Assembly (NCBI GenBank): GCA_022577435.1
Contig: JAKOON010000012.1
Location: 17,832,585-17,896,584 of the forward strand
DNA: 64,000 nt
From: Embiotoca jacksoni
Taxonomy: Eukaryota; Chordata; Actinopteri; Embiotocidae
Direction of reading: 5' to 3'
Shown here: one piece after another, positions 44,800-55,535 of the stretch
How the letters are laid out: every line of letters begins with the position of its first letter
How positions within the stretch are numbered: position 1 is the stretch's first letter
The notes under the pieces: model-generated
What the model saw: only the letters and a program-made list of their open reading frames with translations
Told to the model about the DNA's origin: nothing
Database searches by the model: none
Position numbers and translations under genes: made by a program

Positions 44800-44945
44800 T
44801 TGTAGAGGCCCCTTGGTCAAAATCAAATTTTAAGACTTCAAGGTGGAGTGTGTCTCCTATGCACTCTTACAGGGGCGGGCCATTCATTTGTAATCTGCAT
44901 CCTCACCACTAGATGCCACTAAATCCTACACACTGCTCCTTTAGT
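44800..44945. mobile_element. Possible MITE end
   Basis: ccactagatgccactaaatc followed by ctacacactgctccttta resembles the terminus of an abundant percomorph non-autonomous element as I remember it. The other end was not located. Confidence 0.3.
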
Positions 44946-45267
44946 TTGAATTAATGTTGTGATGACATAGTTCACTACAGTAAATCAAAATCTGTTTATT
45001 TAAACTGTATCAAACCAAATAAAACAGAAGATGCACGACCAGAAAACTTAGGTTTGTCATTGTTATGATTATAAAGAAAGAGGACAATAATCAACATCAA
45101 CTCTTGATCCACTAACATGTTGATCTCGACATGCTATTATGTATCTTAATATAATGCATGCATTTATTATGATTATGAGTTTTAGTATTATTGCATTTCT
45201 GAATTTTAAATCTTAATTAAAATGAACTTGCTCTCAGAATATATTGGGGAAATATGTCCCTATGAAT

Positions 45268-45484
45268 AGTCCCAGATTAGAAGTATGAAGTAGCATCCAA
45301 TGTAAATACAGAAGTGACTACCATACATGGTGATTTCATGTATGATAGTCACTCAGCAAGAGATCACAGGATGATTTATAACGACAGGTCCGGCCTGGCC
45401 TCTGTGACATTAAATGAAAGTGAGTCCCAGATTAGAAGTATGAAGTAGCATCAAATGTAAATACAGAAGTGACTATCATACATG
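45268..45484. repeat. 62-bp direct repeat with internal inverted repeat
   Basis: Copies at 45268-45329 and 45423-45484 differ at about two positions. Each ends agtgact..catacatg. Between them, catgtatgatagtcact is the inverted form of that end, so the first copy can fold into a hairpin. Confidence 0.9.
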
Positions 45485-45935
45485 CTGCCACCTTTTCGAA
45501 AAACTCCGAACCTACTGAGTGCCCTGATCGTATCTCACGCTGTGAAAACCTGTAAGGTTCTGAACATCGTGACCCTTCAAATGGGACGCCTAATACTCTT
45601 CATGAAAGAATATCATCCCTTCTCCTTCTTTCTGTTCTTCTCTAAGAGCATAATTCACATCCATCAGCCTCCTTCTGCAGCAGGACTGATTGTGATCAAG
45701 AATAGTTTCAAATCGTACCAGCAACGATTCGGGCTAAACTTGAAGTTTATATAGCCCTATTATCACTTTTTGAAGTTTGTATTCATCTCTCATTATTATG
45801 AATGTGAATAAGAACTAACATTTGAAAAGAGCATGGACTTGAAATTGTTGTACTTGTTGAACCTGTGTTTGCCAAAAGGACTGAGAGAAGAAGAGATCAT
45901 TTTAACGTTGTCATCATAATGATGTTTTCTTTTAG

Positions 45936-46114
45936 TCCTCTCTGCAGCGTTCGGGCAGAGATCCACGGGGCTCCGACAACTTGTCAGCCAAGTCGTCGGA
46001 CAGTGATGTAAGCGACGTGTCCGCTGTGTCGAGAACCAGTAGTGCCTCTCGGTTCAGCAGCACGAGCTACATGTCTGTCCAATCAGAACGGCCGCAAGGA
46101 AACCGCAAGATCCG
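45936..46114 (+). CDS. rims2: rims2 exon KSSDSDVSDVSAVSRTSSAS
   Basis: 179 nt, phase 0 to phase 2. It reads SSLQRSGRDPRGSDNLSAKS, then SDSDVSDVSAVSRTSSASRF and SSTSYMSVQSERPQGNRKI. It is Ser-rich and highly conserved with mammalian RIM2. The dense SxSD pattern suggests casein-kinase-type sites, by inference. The acceptor is gttttcttttag and the donor CCG|GTAGGC. Confidence 0.96.
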
Positions 46115-46685
46115 GTAGGCTGACATCCACATCAGGGGACAGCGAAGTCTGTCTTCATTTTGAAAATTCCATCAAGCTGTTATCAGATATGGACATATCC
46201 CCCTCAGCTGTGAACTCCATATACGTTACCACGTCCAGACGTTTTCGGCTCTGAAACTGTTTGCACCTGGTTCAACTTGTGGAAGAAAATGCACCTCGTA
46301 GCTCTGTGTGTCATTTTCTCACCGTGATGAGTTCAGGTTTGGCTCCATTTTAGGAAACCTGGAACCAAATGGTTGAACTCTGCTCCCTCACACTTTGGGG
46401 GAGCTTTGTCCATATCTGACAATGCACATTGAAACTTGAAACACATTGCATCTCTTTGGGTGTTATCTCATATCAAAGCAAAAACAAATTCATTTGCATG
46501 GTGCTTTGCTGTAAGTCTACATTTTTCTGTTCTTTTGAATCAGTCTGCTTTTGATCTCGGCTGCGCAGTGTGTCTTTGTGTTTGTCTTTCTTTCTCTTGC
46601 TTTTGACATTGTTCACTCTTTCTTTGTTTTTTTTTCTTTCTGCTTTGCATGTTCCCGGTCTCTTTGCTTCTGTCTCCGTCTTCAG
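46115..46685 (+). other. Intron, 0.57 kb
   Basis: T-rich toward its end (ttgtttttttttctttctgc). Nothing else was seen. Confidence 0.8.
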
Positions 46686-46913
46686 CCAGTTGCGATCACG
46701 GAGCCAGTCTCGGGAGGGGGAGGAGCAGTTAGGAGAGGTGCGAGAGGAGAAGGAGGCGGGGGAGAGAGGGAGAGGGGCCGGTAAAGAGGGGAGGTTGCAG
46801 GGAGGGAGGAAGGAGGCGGGGGGGAAGGTAGACACACACAAGGAGCATCAGGAGGATTTGGTGGAGACAGAAGAGGACTTGCACCAGAGGAGTATCTCAG
46901 AGACTGACCTCAG
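46686..46913 (+). CDS. rims2: 228-nt candidate cassette exon, highly charged
   Basis: 228 nt between tctccgtcttcag and CAG|GTAACA, phase 2 at both ends and open for 75 codons. It starts QLRSRSQSREGEEQLGE, has a Glu/Gly/Arg/Lys-rich middle, and ends LVETEEDLHQRSISETDL. The middle is a GAG/GGG purine stretch that looks like expanded low-complexity DNA. The ends look like ordinary coding sequence. The exon sits between two conserved exons and keeps the frame (RKIR-QLRS and ETDLS-DFAS). I do not recall it from mammalian RIM2, so it may be lineage-specific. Confidence 0.7.
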
Positions 46914-49900
46914 GTAACACACGTGTGGCAGCCTGTAGACTAACACTAATCAAACACTACTAACAATAGTGCGCACCTGTAACTCCCAGTGACCTCCTGA
47001 CCTCTGCACGTTTAGGTGATGACGTGCAAGGCAGAGTGTGGTGACTGTCCTCCACCCTTTAACCTTGATGATAACATAACTGTGTCCCTATTTACCCTTA
47101 CCGATAATACAGTAGAGTAGCATTATTGCTTGGTAATAAGCTGTTAACCCATGCAGCCTTTCACACATCAGTAGCAGATAACAGGGACGTGGAGACCGTA
47201 CAGCTAGCATTCAAAGAGGAACCTCTCACCACAGTGGTGCACAGGTGTACTGCATGCCCCTGTTCGGTGTGGTCAGAGATGCAACAGATTCTGTGATGCT
47301 GAGTGGGGTCAGAGATCTAACAGGTTGGAGTCTTTTAACCAGAAAGAGCAGTGAAAATCGTCCTTCTAGCCTGGCATGGGGTGCTCTTTAAAAACCCAAA
47401 TTATATGAAAAAAAACAAAAACAAATTTTTTACATAGTCATTCTGACACGTTCAGTTTTAATCTGCATGTACAGTATTCAGTAAATATAAGTAGAGAGGG
47501 TCAGAATGTCAGCGGGATGTTAAAATGAATAAATGTGAGATTATTTGTGTGTTGACACCAAACGATGTAGTGTTTGAAGAAAGGTGAAAGTCTTTCTTTT
47601 ATTGACCTCCTCGTGGAAAGCATGAAATTTAATTAAAAAAAATTATGAATACCTAAAAGATCTTTGTCCTCACACCCCTATACTGTAGCAGAGGTGAAGG
47701 GAACAGTGTTTACGGTGCACAGAAAAGACAGAAACAAATTATTGAATCGAAAGAAAATGTCTCAGTTGCTCAGTCAGATGCACAGATTTTGGCAAATTAC
47801 AGAAACAACTCTTTGGTGTCTGCAGTGATCCTCTAGTTGCTGTGCCTCTCGTCTAATTTCAGTACAGTGGCCTTTGTCTTGTTTACAATTCTAAAGGAGT
47901 CTGATTCAGCTCAGATTAGCTCTTGGTACAGTATTTTAGCATGGAGCATGAAAACATGTTTATTTCAGTGTAATCTACACATACATGACTGAGAGCATGT
48001 ATGGATATCTTTCCTTTCTAAGTTGATGCATGCCGACTTTGCTTCCAATATGTTAAGACCCTTTTTAACACAACACTGTTTCATTGTGACCACAGGAGAG
48101 AATCATTTTGTTTCTGAACGCTGTTGGACCAGCAGATCTATAAAGTATGTCAAGAGCAAATTCAAGAACAGATTGATTTGGAGTCCCACAGCAGGAGAAT
48201 CTTAGCCCGCACTGCTAATAAGATGTCTTCTCTATCAAATCACATTCACAGCAGGATCCAAGTGAGTTCTTCCTACCAGGAGAAGTACTGCTCAGAGTCT
48301 CCTCAGCCTTAAGAGAAAACACATTAAGATAAAAGCCGTACCCTCTCATGTGCGATTAACGCTGCACCAGTGTGTACTGTCTGATTGAGAAAACACGCTG
48401 TGCATGTGTGGGAGGCTGAATACACACAGCAGAAACATGAGCCGATCCACTTAAGTCTATACACAATGTAGTACTTAGAGTGCATTGTAGATTACGGATA
48501 AATGAAAAAGGAGATTAAGAACTCCTGAGATAATATCCAGTGGTCCATTGGTTTGCTGTGAGGCTGCAGTCTGTGTTGCTTTTACTGTTTGTGCTGCTCA
48601 ATGCTGCGATGTTGCATCAATATTTTGTCTGTCAGTCTGTGTTCTTCACTCGAGTCCCGCAGTGTCACCTCGTCGACTCAAACCTCCTCCACTCCTCCAG
48701 CTGCTCCTCGCCATGTCAAGAACATCCCACTTTCTGTCTTTGTCACACCTCAGCCCCACACTGTCGACCAGCAATTAATTCACTTTCAGTACAGCCACTG
48801 AAATCTATTATTAATGGGATTATAAAAGCCTGCTTGAGCAAATATATCCTGAAGTTATATTTAATTTCAACTCTCTAATTTCAAGCAATGTAATTCATCC
48901 TGACTGAAAGTGAGCTGGGTTGGTCCTGCTCTTAACACACTGACAGCTCCTATCTGTGTGATCAACCCTCCTTCATGACAGCTACAGTATAAATTAATAA
49001 TGTACCGACTTGTGAGTCATTGCACATTCTGCTTTTTTGGGAAAACAACACACGAGAAAAGACGCAAAAGGATAACAAACAACATTCAGTCATCTTAATT
49101 CAGCTTTAGGGAGAAAGCTGCGTATAACCTGGCAATTTGCCTCAAAATACTGTTTTACAATAATGCAGTTAATAGACTGCAGGTCTGTGGGGTAAATCAC
49201 AATATGTACACAGTATATAAGATAGCTGCAAAATATAATGATTGACAGAAGTCCTATTTAACCCAGTAATAATTGCAGATTTTTTTTTTAACCAAACAAT
49301 AAAGTCCCGTAGTGAAACGTGGTTGCTAAGCAGCAGCGATTATTAATGGGAGTAGTAATTGTTTAGATATTACAGCGTTTTCCGGCATCTAATCAGAACT
49401 CAGAACACATTGAAGCATCTCTTCCTCTGCGCTCCTGCTTTATGATTTGTTTGCATGATGCTTTCAATCAACTTGTGTCAGGAAATTGCTGTTACATTGT
49501 TAGGTGGCACAGAGGACCAGAATTTATCATAAACTATATATAATGAGCATTCATGCAAGAGGCAGGCTGCAAAGGGATAAAAACTGGAATAAGAAAACTA
49601 TGAGTTGAACAGTAAATAAATAAATAAGGAAAAAAAAAACATGAATTAGTAAAATAATTATTATACAAGTAGATGTTAAAGTAAAAGTAGTTTCAGATAT
49701 CTGTAGGCACTTAAACGTTTGGCCACTACCGGCGCAGTAAAATAATTGTGATTACAATCAAATTATCATCTTGAAGCTTGTCATGTTAATGATGTTAAAT
49801 TACATAAACAGGCACAACTATAGATGCTCACACAAATACTGTTTGTATTCCTTTGTATTGCACATAAGTAGCAGGTATATTCTCTGAACTGTGACACCAT

Positions 49901-50589
49901 TTTTCAAGTAAAAGTAGAAAGTTGAGGAGAATCTTTCATTTCTGACTTTTGTGCCACTGCTCAGTAAAGTGCTCTTATTTTTTGTGAATCAAGACTTTCA
50001 AATAAGTGTCAGTGAGTGTTGAAGCTAAATCTCAGAATCTGTTCCCTATTTAAGACTCTCGTATTTGAACATTGACTGTGATAAAACAAAAAGGGACTTC
50101 TGTCCTCCACATACAATTATGAAAGCTCTGCCAGTGACAAGACTATACTGTAAATAATGGAAATAGTCAATCACGTGTTTCGACATCACTTAGAGAGTCC
50201 TCAGGCTGCTGTTTAACTGACGAGGTGCTGCCAACTTCAAGTTTTAAAATGCTCTGCTTATCTACTGTCTGTATGGGAGCAGTGAAGCAGGATGATTTGA
50301 CAGAAACATCGCTACCAGCCACATTTGCTTACGACTCATCTATGTATTGAGGTCACAGTGTAAATATACATCTGCTACACATTAAACAGGCCCGTTCACA
50401 TGGCTTTCATCATGATAGCCACATGTCATCATAGTCCGTGAGCGCTTCCACTGCAGACAGAAGCTTGTGCGCACACGAGACAGTAAGCTGCTGTTGTGTC
50501 CAGTGGTCTCCAGGATGAAAGGAGCTTTCCATCAGCACTTTCTAATCCCTCAGCACCTCTTCTCCTCCACGTCTCTTTTATCCAATATC

Positions 50590-50603
50590 GTTGCCCGGGT
50601 AAC
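50590..50603. promoter_or_regulatory. RFX X-box palindrome
   Basis: GTTGCCCGGGTAAC is a perfect match to GTTRCC-NN-GGYAAC. It lies in a CpG-richer intronic patch. Confidence 0.55.
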
Positions 50604-50918
50604 GGCTCATCCGCACGCAGGAGAGTGAAGACTACTTTGACTGTATTGAAGGACGGGGGTTCATCATAACCCAAGGGAAGGAAAAAAATGACTTTACTCC
50701 CCCCCCCCCCTCCCCCCTCCTTCCACCCCGTCCACCCAACTCATTCAACAACAGCTCGGTCAGTGAGTCGCAGTCGAGTCTCGTTTCCGAGTTACAGCCC
50801 GAGATAATTATGATCTCCAGTATTTCATTAATCACTTCAGCTTCGCTCATTACGGTCTCCGACCAGAAAACTTTGTAGCTAGGTTGACAGGCATGCTAAT
50901 GCCCCGGCTGGGGCCACA

Positions 50919-50932
50919 GTTGCCATGGAAAC
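50919..50932. promoter_or_regulatory. RFX X-box
   Basis: GTTGCCATGGAAAC, one base from the perfect X-box palindrome, 316 bases after the previous one. Confidence 0.5.
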
Positions 50933-53900
50933 CCATTTTTCTGCCTCACCTGGTAAAGAAGCAGTGATCTTCTCAGTGAAAGGTGATCAAGATGAAGGGC
51001 TAAGTATCTCGTGACTAACATTTTCATACATCAGCTGTCAAAACAGCTTATCTGCTCCTTCCTCATTAAATAGGTGAATAAAAGTAAATGGCCCTTTAAG
51101 AGATTAATTAAAATACTGGATATAACTGAATATGCAGTGTTGTTCACAACAATATGTGTTGTAAATAAACATGATGTGACCACATGAGAAAAACATAAAT
51201 TAAAAGGAGAACTTAATGCTCAGTGGGCTTTTGACCATTGAAATATAATCATAACTATTTTGTCTTAAGATGTTCACCAACCCAAAGTCAGAGATTTCTC
51301 AGCTCTTTTATCTGGCGGACGTGTGTTGTTGTTACATGACAGTATTTAAATAACCCATTTAAAGAGGACGTGGTGTCAAATCTGTCAACACTTTCGCAAG
51401 ACAAAAAATTAATTTCCGGGCTTTGTAGTTTTGCCCTGAGAACGTTTTGGCCGAGATGAAAATGCACGGTGAGCAATCTGCATGATGAGGGACACTGTGT
51501 TCTTTGGGCTGAGGTTGGAAATCAGAAATCCCTGGAGAGGCCCAGTTTTTCAAGCAGGCACATTTACACAGTGAGTCCGGACTGAGTGCCAAGACCTCTT
51601 CAGAAACTGGTGATACTGTAATGAGAGGAGGTGCGACAACATTACTGTATGCAGTTCTATTTATTCAAGGGAAAGTCAGAGTAACTATGAATAAATGAGA
51701 CAACGTGTAAGATTAATAAAAGGTGTTGATTTCATCAAACTTTTTTTCCTGAAAAAAAATGGAAATCGAAGTAATCCTTGCAAGTATTAAAGTCATATAT
51801 CCTTTCATACCAGCAACTTATTTATTAAGTTTGATCAGTAAAGTGTGTCCTCATGTGCTCAGTATTTGAACCAACAGGATGTCCATCAGTTCAAGCATAA
51901 CAGACTAAAGTTACATTTTAAACATTATTATTGGCCTGCTTCCTGGACCGGGTTAAAGCCTTGTCCTATATATTAGATATAAACATGTTAAACTGGGTCC
52001 AGTTGGACTATATTGTGTTGAGGCCACAATCCCCCGGTCCCCCTGACCTCGCCGCTGTGCTGATATTCGATGTAATGAAAGCAGCAGCATTATCACTGTG
52101 TCCATGAGATGAAATGCGGCCGCTCTGGTATGATGGTGAAAGAGCATATTTTAGAATGTCACCTGTTGCACAGCGGCCCGTGGTGTTGTCAGGAGTCGAG
52201 ACGCTTGAAGTCTGCTTCAAAGCTCGTGGGCTGCATTAGCTGATCAAAGACACTAATCCCCCAATAAGCATTCAACATTTATGTATTAAAGTACAGGCTG
52301 ATCCATAACAGGGCCCACTGGCATCAGAACTGGCATCAACAAAAGGCTGCAGGCCGAGACACGAGCTGTTTACATTCTCTCAGAGCACGTCTGACTCATT
52401 TCACCAGCTGACAACCAAACTAAGAAGTATAAACAGCCAAAACTCAGTGTTTACTCTTCTTTAGGATCCAAACGCGACTGATGTGAGCAGTCACTTCTGC
52501 ATCTTCAAACACTCACAAAAGATCACAGTTACAAACATTATTTCTGATCTTACTGCTTCAGTATGTGAGTTACTGTGTCTGTCTGGCACTACCACACACT
52601 AAAATGTGTAATACACCTGTCGGACCACCGGAGGATACCGTGTCAGTGTCACGTTTTGCCCCGCCTAGTTGTAAAGAGTTCAAAGAAAGAGGTCATTTAA
52701 CGGAGGTTATGTGATGTGATAGTGAAGTCCAAGTGGAGAGGTTGGATGGATCAAATCCAAGACTTCCATCCTGGAGACCAGGATTTGAGTCTGTAAGATG
52801 AGACATGGATTTCTCAGTAGTTTTTTCCTAAACCTCACTCAATGGTTTTTGTTGGCCAAACCAAAGACAACTTACTTTTCATGCTACACAAAACATAATA
52901 CTGACTAAGCATCCTTTAGTGGACTAGCGGGTGTATCACGTGCTTTAGTGTGATACTTCGTTGTACTATAAGGCTTGAAAACACGTCGATCATGTTATAA
53001 AAACCTTTTGATTTGGACACGGCCGATTGTTAAAGCTCAAGCAGCTGTTAACATTTCAATCACTCACCTTTATTGACAAGGTGATCCAATAATGCTTCCT
53101 GCATTTAAAACAAAACAATGTCCATCATAATCTCTGTTATATAAATGTTATTTTTCTAAGTCTGAAGAATTTGAAGTTGAAACTTCATGTTGGATATATG
53201 AAGGAGCAGAATCTGAAGTTTAATTGAAGTAATTAATAGAAGCACTTGTCATAATGCGTTGATCCTTCTCTCATTTCAGAAAGCATGTCTCTCCATAAGT
53301 TGTCTTTATAATATGGCTACATGATGAAGGTCAGACACTTTAATTAATGAAGAGCAGCCTGAGGGCGCTACACATAACTCATCCCATTAAGAATGCAGAG
53401 CCTCGGATACAGAATGTAATTTGTCTCTTAAAGATAATTTTACTGGCAGAGCTAAAATAAGACCTTCATTTGGACGCTGGCCTATTTCCTTTCAAACAGG
53501 AAAAGCTGGAGAGTAATTCTGATGACAGACAACTTTTCTTTTTGCTTGCAATTTTTGATCAACAGGCGGACATAACAGAGCATCTCCTATTATCTCTGAG
53601 TTAGTTGTATGAAACCAAACTGATACTTTTCTCAGGCATCTTTATGCTTAATAAACTGTGGTACATTAGGTATAAATTAGTCCAATTTAAAGAAAGTTCA
53701 AAAGTAGAGTGGTAACTTCTTAAAAGAAACTTCTTGACCTAATAAACAAACCGTATTAAATGCTTTAAGAGGAAGAGTTGCTGATTGGGATGAAAATCCT
53801 GCAGCATTCTTGTGATTTCAGATCACAAACAGTGTAAAAACACGTGTAAAAAAAAAACAGCTAAATGCAGTAGAATATGTAATGGTTGATCTTTCACGCA

Positions 53901-54073
53901 CTGCATCCACTAAACTACCCACCCTAAACTCAACTATACTGTAAGTCATGAACTTGTGTACCTGAACTCTGTCCTTTTCTCCTTCTCACCCCACACCTTG
54001 TCATCTCCTGTCCCTCTACTGTCACCTCTTCTTCCCTCCTCAATCCTCTCCTTCTGTTTCCTCCTCCATCATC

Positions 54074-54174
54074 TCTCCTCTCCTCTCCTCTCCTCTCCTC
54101 TCCTCTCCTCTCCTCTCCTCTCCTCTCCTCTCCTCTCCTCTCCTCTCCTCTCCTCTCCTCTCCTCTCCTCTCCT
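54074..54174. repeat. (TCTCC)20 repeat
   Basis: About 20 perfect five-base copies end 49 bases before the acceptor of the next exon. It forms most of the pyrimidine-rich sequence available upstream of that acceptor. Confidence 0.96.
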
Positions 54175-54223
54175 GTGTTCTCTGTCCTCGCCTGCCCCCC
54201 GTGTCAATGGTGGTGGCTGACAG

Positions 54224-54468
54224 TGACTTTGCATCCAAAATGAAAAACAGGCAGATGGGCTCATCGGGCGGGATAAACATGACCAAGAGCACAAGCATCA
54301 GCGGCGACATGTGTAACCTGGAGAAGACGGACGGCAGCCAGTCGGACACGGCGGTTGGCACGGTAGGCACTGACGACAAGAAGAGGCGCTCCAGTATTGG
54401 TGCCAAAATGCAGGCCATGGTTGGCATGTCGCGCAAGAGCCGGAGCACCTCTCAGCTCAGCCAAACAG
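54224..54468 (+). CDS. rims2: rims2 exon MTKSTSISGDMCNLEKTDGS
   Basis: 245 nt. It reads DFASKMKNRQMGSSGG, then MTKSTSISGDMCNLEKTDGS, QSDTAVGTVGTDDKKRRSS and SRKSRSTSQLSQT. This is the conserved segment before C2B, also present in gamma-RIMs (related to the SSSISGEI...KKRRSSLGAK part of RIM3, as recalled). KKRRSS is a strong basophilic kinase-type site. The acceptor gtggctgacag has a poor immediate pyrimidine tract. The donor is CAG|GTAGGG. It ends after base 1 of a codon. The partner exon (KKLRSTVQRSTETG in mammals) was not found in the window. Confidence 0.95.
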
Positions 54469-55511
54469 GTAGGGCATCCAATGGCACCGCTCGTGTGCTC
54501 TGTGTATGTTCACATCTGTCCTGCGGCCTCTCATTGTCTCTGTGGATTTCTCTTCCGTTCTGTGCTTCAGTGTACTAATTCTGCTTCTGTCCTAATGTTT
54601 CCTAATTTCTTTATCTACAAAGGCTTTTCTGTCGCTGAAGACGACATCATGGCTTCTCCTCACAGTCTTTTCTCTTTCCTGTAGGTCGCAGTGATCCTGG
54701 AAACTCCTCTCCTTTTTCTTTTTCACCTACCTCCCATTTTTCATTTTCTTTCCTTTTACTCTGCAGCAGTTGTGTTTTTAAGCTTAGAGTGGATGATTTA
54801 CCGCAGTGATAATTTGCCTTTTCACTCTGGACAAATCTGCCACAGCTGCTTGTAGCAGGTCCTGTTGTTCTGTCTCGGCTGTGATTTCTCAGTGTAAAAC
54901 GCTACCTCAAACCGTGGTCATCTGCAGTTGTTACTGTTTGTTTCTGGGTGCATGTGAGAATGTGAGCACGTGTGAGGTATAAACAAGAAGGGGTGTGTTG
55001 TGTTTGTTTTCTTACTTTCTCCTTCAGCTGAATGCAGAAACGTGTTCTGCAGTGTAAAACGGTCGTTGTTACTATTCTTCACTTTGCCGTGCTTTGTTTT
55101 TTTTGTCTTTCCTACTTTCTTTGTAAACTGCTCAGTAACCCTCTGAGCTGAATTACCTGCTGGTAGACTGGCAGCAGGTAATGCCGCCCAGCACGTGGCA
55201 GCAGCCCAGCAGGTGTTGTGCGTCGAAGTGTCTGGCTGACAGATTGGGGTCTGCTCTGTTTATGTGTAGGTCAGTCCATTTGTCCACTCCCTCCTCTCGG
55301 TGGCCATCTTGAAGCATTCAGCACCTATTCATCTCGTCTATTCAACCTGAAGGTGGTCAATAATCACTTCTACCTATTGGCCCTTTCTATTCAGATCGGG
55401 TCAGATCAGATAGCGTGGCGGAGGGGTTGACAGACAAATGTAGAGGTGGATGCATGTGAGCGATGAGGAGGAGGGTGGAGCGAGACGCTGCGCTCATGTG
55501 TCACCGCTCTG

Positions 55512-55535
55512 CCCCCCCCCCCCCCCCCCCCCCCC
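55512..55535. repeat. C24 homopolymer
   Basis: Twenty-four consecutive C. The complementary strand is G-quadruplex-prone. Confidence 0.95.

Larger units (their letters stand above)
42753..45935 (+). other. Intron, 3.2 kb
   Basis: Contains an old DNA-transposon relic (44171-44450), a possible MITE end (about 44800-44945) and the 62-bp direct repeat (45268-45484). No exon was seen. Confidence 0.75.
46914..54223 (+). other. Large intron, 7.3 kb
   Basis: No exon accepted. It contains an exon-like but out-of-phase block at 48133-48261, a CpG-richer patch with two RFX X-box palindromes at 50.4-50.95 kb, a C run at 50699-50710 and the TCTCC repeat at its end. In mammals the short RIM2 gamma form starts from an internal promoter, which would be expected in a late intron such as this. 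Confidence 0.7.

Noticed and set aside
50429..50850. Minus-strand open frames of 72-81 codons in the CpG-richer patch
   Set aside because: No splice or initiation context and no recognised similarity. The openness follows from GC content.
53930..54448. Minus-strand open frame with a repeated GEERR peptide
   Set aside because: It is the antisense of the TCTCC repeat and of the conserved rims2 exon.
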